NCBI GenBank assembly: GCA_934660965.1
Contig: CAKUIM010000047.1
Span: 1-5,877 of the forward strand
DNA: 5,877 nucleotides
Origin: an uncultured Oscillospiraceae bacterium
GTDB lineage: Bacteria > Bacillota > Clostridia > Oscillospirales > Oscillospiraceae
Direction: 5' to 3'
The translations under genes and the position numbers were made by a program. This document shows positions 4,107 to 5,877 of this stretch, piece after piece. The notes beneath the pieces are model-generated. The model did not search any database, was not told the DNA's origin, and saw only the letters and a list, made by a program, of their open reading frames with translations. Every line of letters begins with the position of its first letter. Position 1 is the stretch's first letter.

Positions 4107-5847
4107 CCCCACCCTGTTCCGCAAGGCGCTTACCCGGTGCTGGCCCGTCTGGGCCATCAGCCTTGTGACCTGGCTGCTGGCCCTGCCCGTTCGGGGCCTG
4201 ATGGCCCTCCGGAAGGACCTGGAGCTTGGCTCGGGCAGCGGCAATCTGGAAACCTTTGCCGAGCGGCTCTCCAACTCCACCGCCGAGGCGTCGGTGCTCT
4301 TCGCGCTGGCGCTGGGGGTGATCGCGGCCATGGCCATGTACAGCTACCTCTACAGCACCCGCTCGGCAAACTTCATGGGCGCGCTGCCGGTGCGGCGGGA
4401 GGGCGTGTTCTTCAGCCATTACCTGGCGGGCCTTGTGATGCTCCTGGCCCCCAATGTGCTGGTGTTCCTGCTCACCGCTGCGGTGGAGGCCGCCGGCGGC
4501 AGCCTGCTGTGGCAGCCGCTGCTGGTGTGGCTGGGGGGCTTTTGCGGCGCGGAGTTTTTCTTCTACTCCTTTGCCGTGTTCCTGGGGATGTTTACCGGCC
4601 ATATCCTGGCCCTGCCCGTTTTCTACGGCATCTTCAACGCCCTGGCCGCGGCGGTATACTACCTGCTGATCTGGGTCATGGGCATATTCTACTACGGCTA
4701 CGCGGCCCGGCCCGGGGCCGAGCGGGCGGTGGAGTGGCTCACCCCCGTGTGGCGGCTGTGCGAGCGGGTGAGCTATGCGTCCTATGAGCCCGGCTCCTTC
4801 CCCTTTTACGGTGTGGACCTTCGGGCCGCGGCGGTCTATGCCGGCGCGGCGGTGGTGCTCACCGCCCTGTCCGCGCTCCTGTGCCGCCGCCGTCAGCTGG
4901 AGCGCGCCGGCGACGTGGTGGCCGTGGCGGCCATGCGCCCGGTGTTCAAATACGGCGTGGCGCTGTGCTCCGGGCTGTTCTTCGGCTTCCTCACAAGCCA
5001 GCTGCTGGGCACCGGCAGCACGGGGCTGATGATCGCCATCGTGCTGTGGGGGGCGGCGGGCTACTTCGTGGCCCAGATGCTGCTGGACAAGACCTTCCGG
5101 GTGCTGCGCCGCTTCCCCGGGGCCCTTGCCGTGACGGCGGTGTTTGCCGCGCTGTTCCTGGTGGTGGGGCTGGACCTCACCGGCTACGAGACCCGGGTGC
5201 CCGCCCCCGCCGAGGTGGAGAAGGTGCGCATCTCCGGCCTGAACCTGGACGGGAACTACGACAGCGCCTCCTACCTGGACCTGACGCTGACCCGGACCGA
5301 CGAGATCCGCCTTGTCACCGACCTTCACCGGGCGGTGGCCGACCACCGGGACAAGGAGGGGGACGCCTACGCCCGCCGCTACAGCACCCTGAACCTGACC
5401 TACACCCTGCGGGACGGCAGCGTCCTCATCCGGGAGTACTATGTGGGCGTGAACCCGGACGCGGCGGCGGAGAGCGGCTCGGTGGCCCATGCGGCGCAGC
5501 GCCTGCGCGCCGACCGGGACATTGCCTGGCAGGCCTACGGCTTTGACCGGGCGGAGCTGCTGGAGGAAATAGGCGGCCGGCTCCTGCAGGCCGAGTGGGA
5601 CGACAAGGAGAGCGGGGAGTACCGCAGCGTCTACGGCGACGAGGCCCAGGCCCTGCTCGCGGCGGTGAAGGAAGACTTTGCCGCCGGCGCCATCGGCAAT
5701 CACAGCCTGGAAAAAGAGGAGAGCGCCGGCATGCGCGTCTGCTTTGTCTGGTCCGGCCTGGGCGGCGCCGGCGAAAGCCTTGAGATCGCGGTGGAGAACG
5801 GCAGCACCAACACCCTTGCCTGCCTTGCCGTCCTCACGGCGGACTGA
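4081..5847 (+). CDS. ABC-2-like permease with large C-terminal extracytoplasmic domain
   Basis: 588 residues; membrane partner of the preceding ATPase. Reading hydrophobicity by eye gives about nine membrane segments: 22-40, 70-90, 114-136, 147-171, 177-206, 250-268, 291-309, 314-335, 347-365. Positive loops (94-107 with ALPVRRE, 269-275 CRRRRQ-like, 337-344) place the N terminus inside and, with an odd number of spans, residues 367-588 outside. That 220-residue tail is polar, with beta-like stretches (380-410, 436-456) followed by helical parts (468-540), and has no motif I recognise. The N terminus FFNPTLFRKAL resembles Clostridia permeases of GntR-linked operons. The transporter likely exports or senses a membrane-active compound, but no substrate can be read. 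It ends with TGA 5847; the remaining 30 bases begin a possible A-run and GC segment cut by the window edge, so the terminator is not seen. Further genes may follow. Confidence 0.88.
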   Translation: MRSGTSFFNPTLFRKALTRCWPVWAISLVTWLLALPVRGLMALRKDLELGSGSGNLETFAERLSNSTAEASVLFALALGVIAAMAMYSYLYSTRSANFMGALPVRREGVFFSHYLAGLVMLLAPNVLVFLLTAAVEAAGGSLLWQPLLVWLGGFCGAEFFFYSFAVFLGMFTGHILALPVFYGIFNALAAAVYYLLIWVMGIFYYGYAARPGAERAVEWLTPVWRLCERVSYASYEPGSFPFYGVDLRAAAVYAGAAVVLTALSALLCRRRQLERAGDVVAVAAMRPVFKYGVALCSGLFFGFLTSQLLGTGSTGLMIAIVLWGAAGYFVAQMLLDKTFRVLRRFPGALAVTAVFAALFLVVGLDLTGYETRVPAPAEVEKVRISGLNLDGNYDSASYLDLTLTRTDEIRLVTDLHRAVADHRDKEGDAYARRYSTLNLTYTLRDGSVLIREYYVGVNPDAAAESGSVAHAAQRLRADRDIAWQAYGFDRAELLEEIGGRLLQAEWDDKESGEYRSVYGDEAQALLAAVKEDFAAGAIGNHSLEKEESAGMRVCFVWSGLGGAGESLEIAVENGSTNTLACLAVLTAD

Positions 5848-5877
5848 AGCTGTAAGACAAAAAGCGCCCGGACCATA

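Noticed and set aside
3000..4337. 445-residue minus-strand open frame
   Set aside because: Antisense to the regulator, ATPase and permease genes, whose motifs are unmistakable; its composition (His, Gln, Pro, Arg) is that of a reverse-frame shadow.
4054..5703. 549-residue minus-strand open frame
   Set aside because: Fully antisense to the permease gene, hydrophilic and rich in His/Gln/Gly with no domain pattern; it exists because high GC makes stops rare in that frame.

Overview
The window looks like chromosomal DNA from a high-GC Firmicute of the Oscillospiraceae type (Flavonifractor / Pseudoflavonifractor / Intestinimonas-like). This is inferred from strong GGAGG ribosome binding sites, consensus-like vegetative (sigma-A) promoters in AT-rich gaps between GC-rich genes, a glmU-prs gene order typical of Firmicutes, and a YtrA-type GntR/ABC operon. 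The genus is a guess from gene style, not from a marker.

Layout. Positions 1-212 hold no gene; they carry a 150-bp tandem repeat whose second, partial copy runs into the last five codons of prs. Three genes then lie on the minus strand: prs (PRPP synthetase, 1178 to 213), a free-standing GlmU acetyltransferase domain (1932 to 1273), and a small HD-domain protein (2613 to 2122). From 2614 to 2805 is a divergent promoter region. On the plus strand follows a tightly coupled three-gene operon: a short GntR/YtrA-type repressor (2806-3207), an ABC ATPase (3204-4106), and a 588-residue polytopic permease with a large C-terminal non-membrane domain (4081-5847). The last 30 bases hold nothing identifiable.

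How the genes work together. The glmU-prs pair feeds cell-wall and nucleotide precursors: GlmU-C would make GlcNAc-1-phosphate for UDP-GlcNAc, and Prs makes PRPP. A promoter and a 5' leader with a strong GC hairpin precede the pair. The plus-strand operon is built like the ytr/bcr-type efflux or sensing modules of Firmicutes, in which the GntR repressor controls its own ABC transporter, often in response to envelope-active antibiotics. Its substrate cannot be read from the sequence. The HD protein has its own promoter and no assigned substrate.

Nothing here amounts to a clearly new defence or mobile system. The points most worth a second look are the prs-end tandem repeat, the GlmU lacking its uridylyltransferase half, the glmU leader structure, and the unusual permease C-terminal domain.
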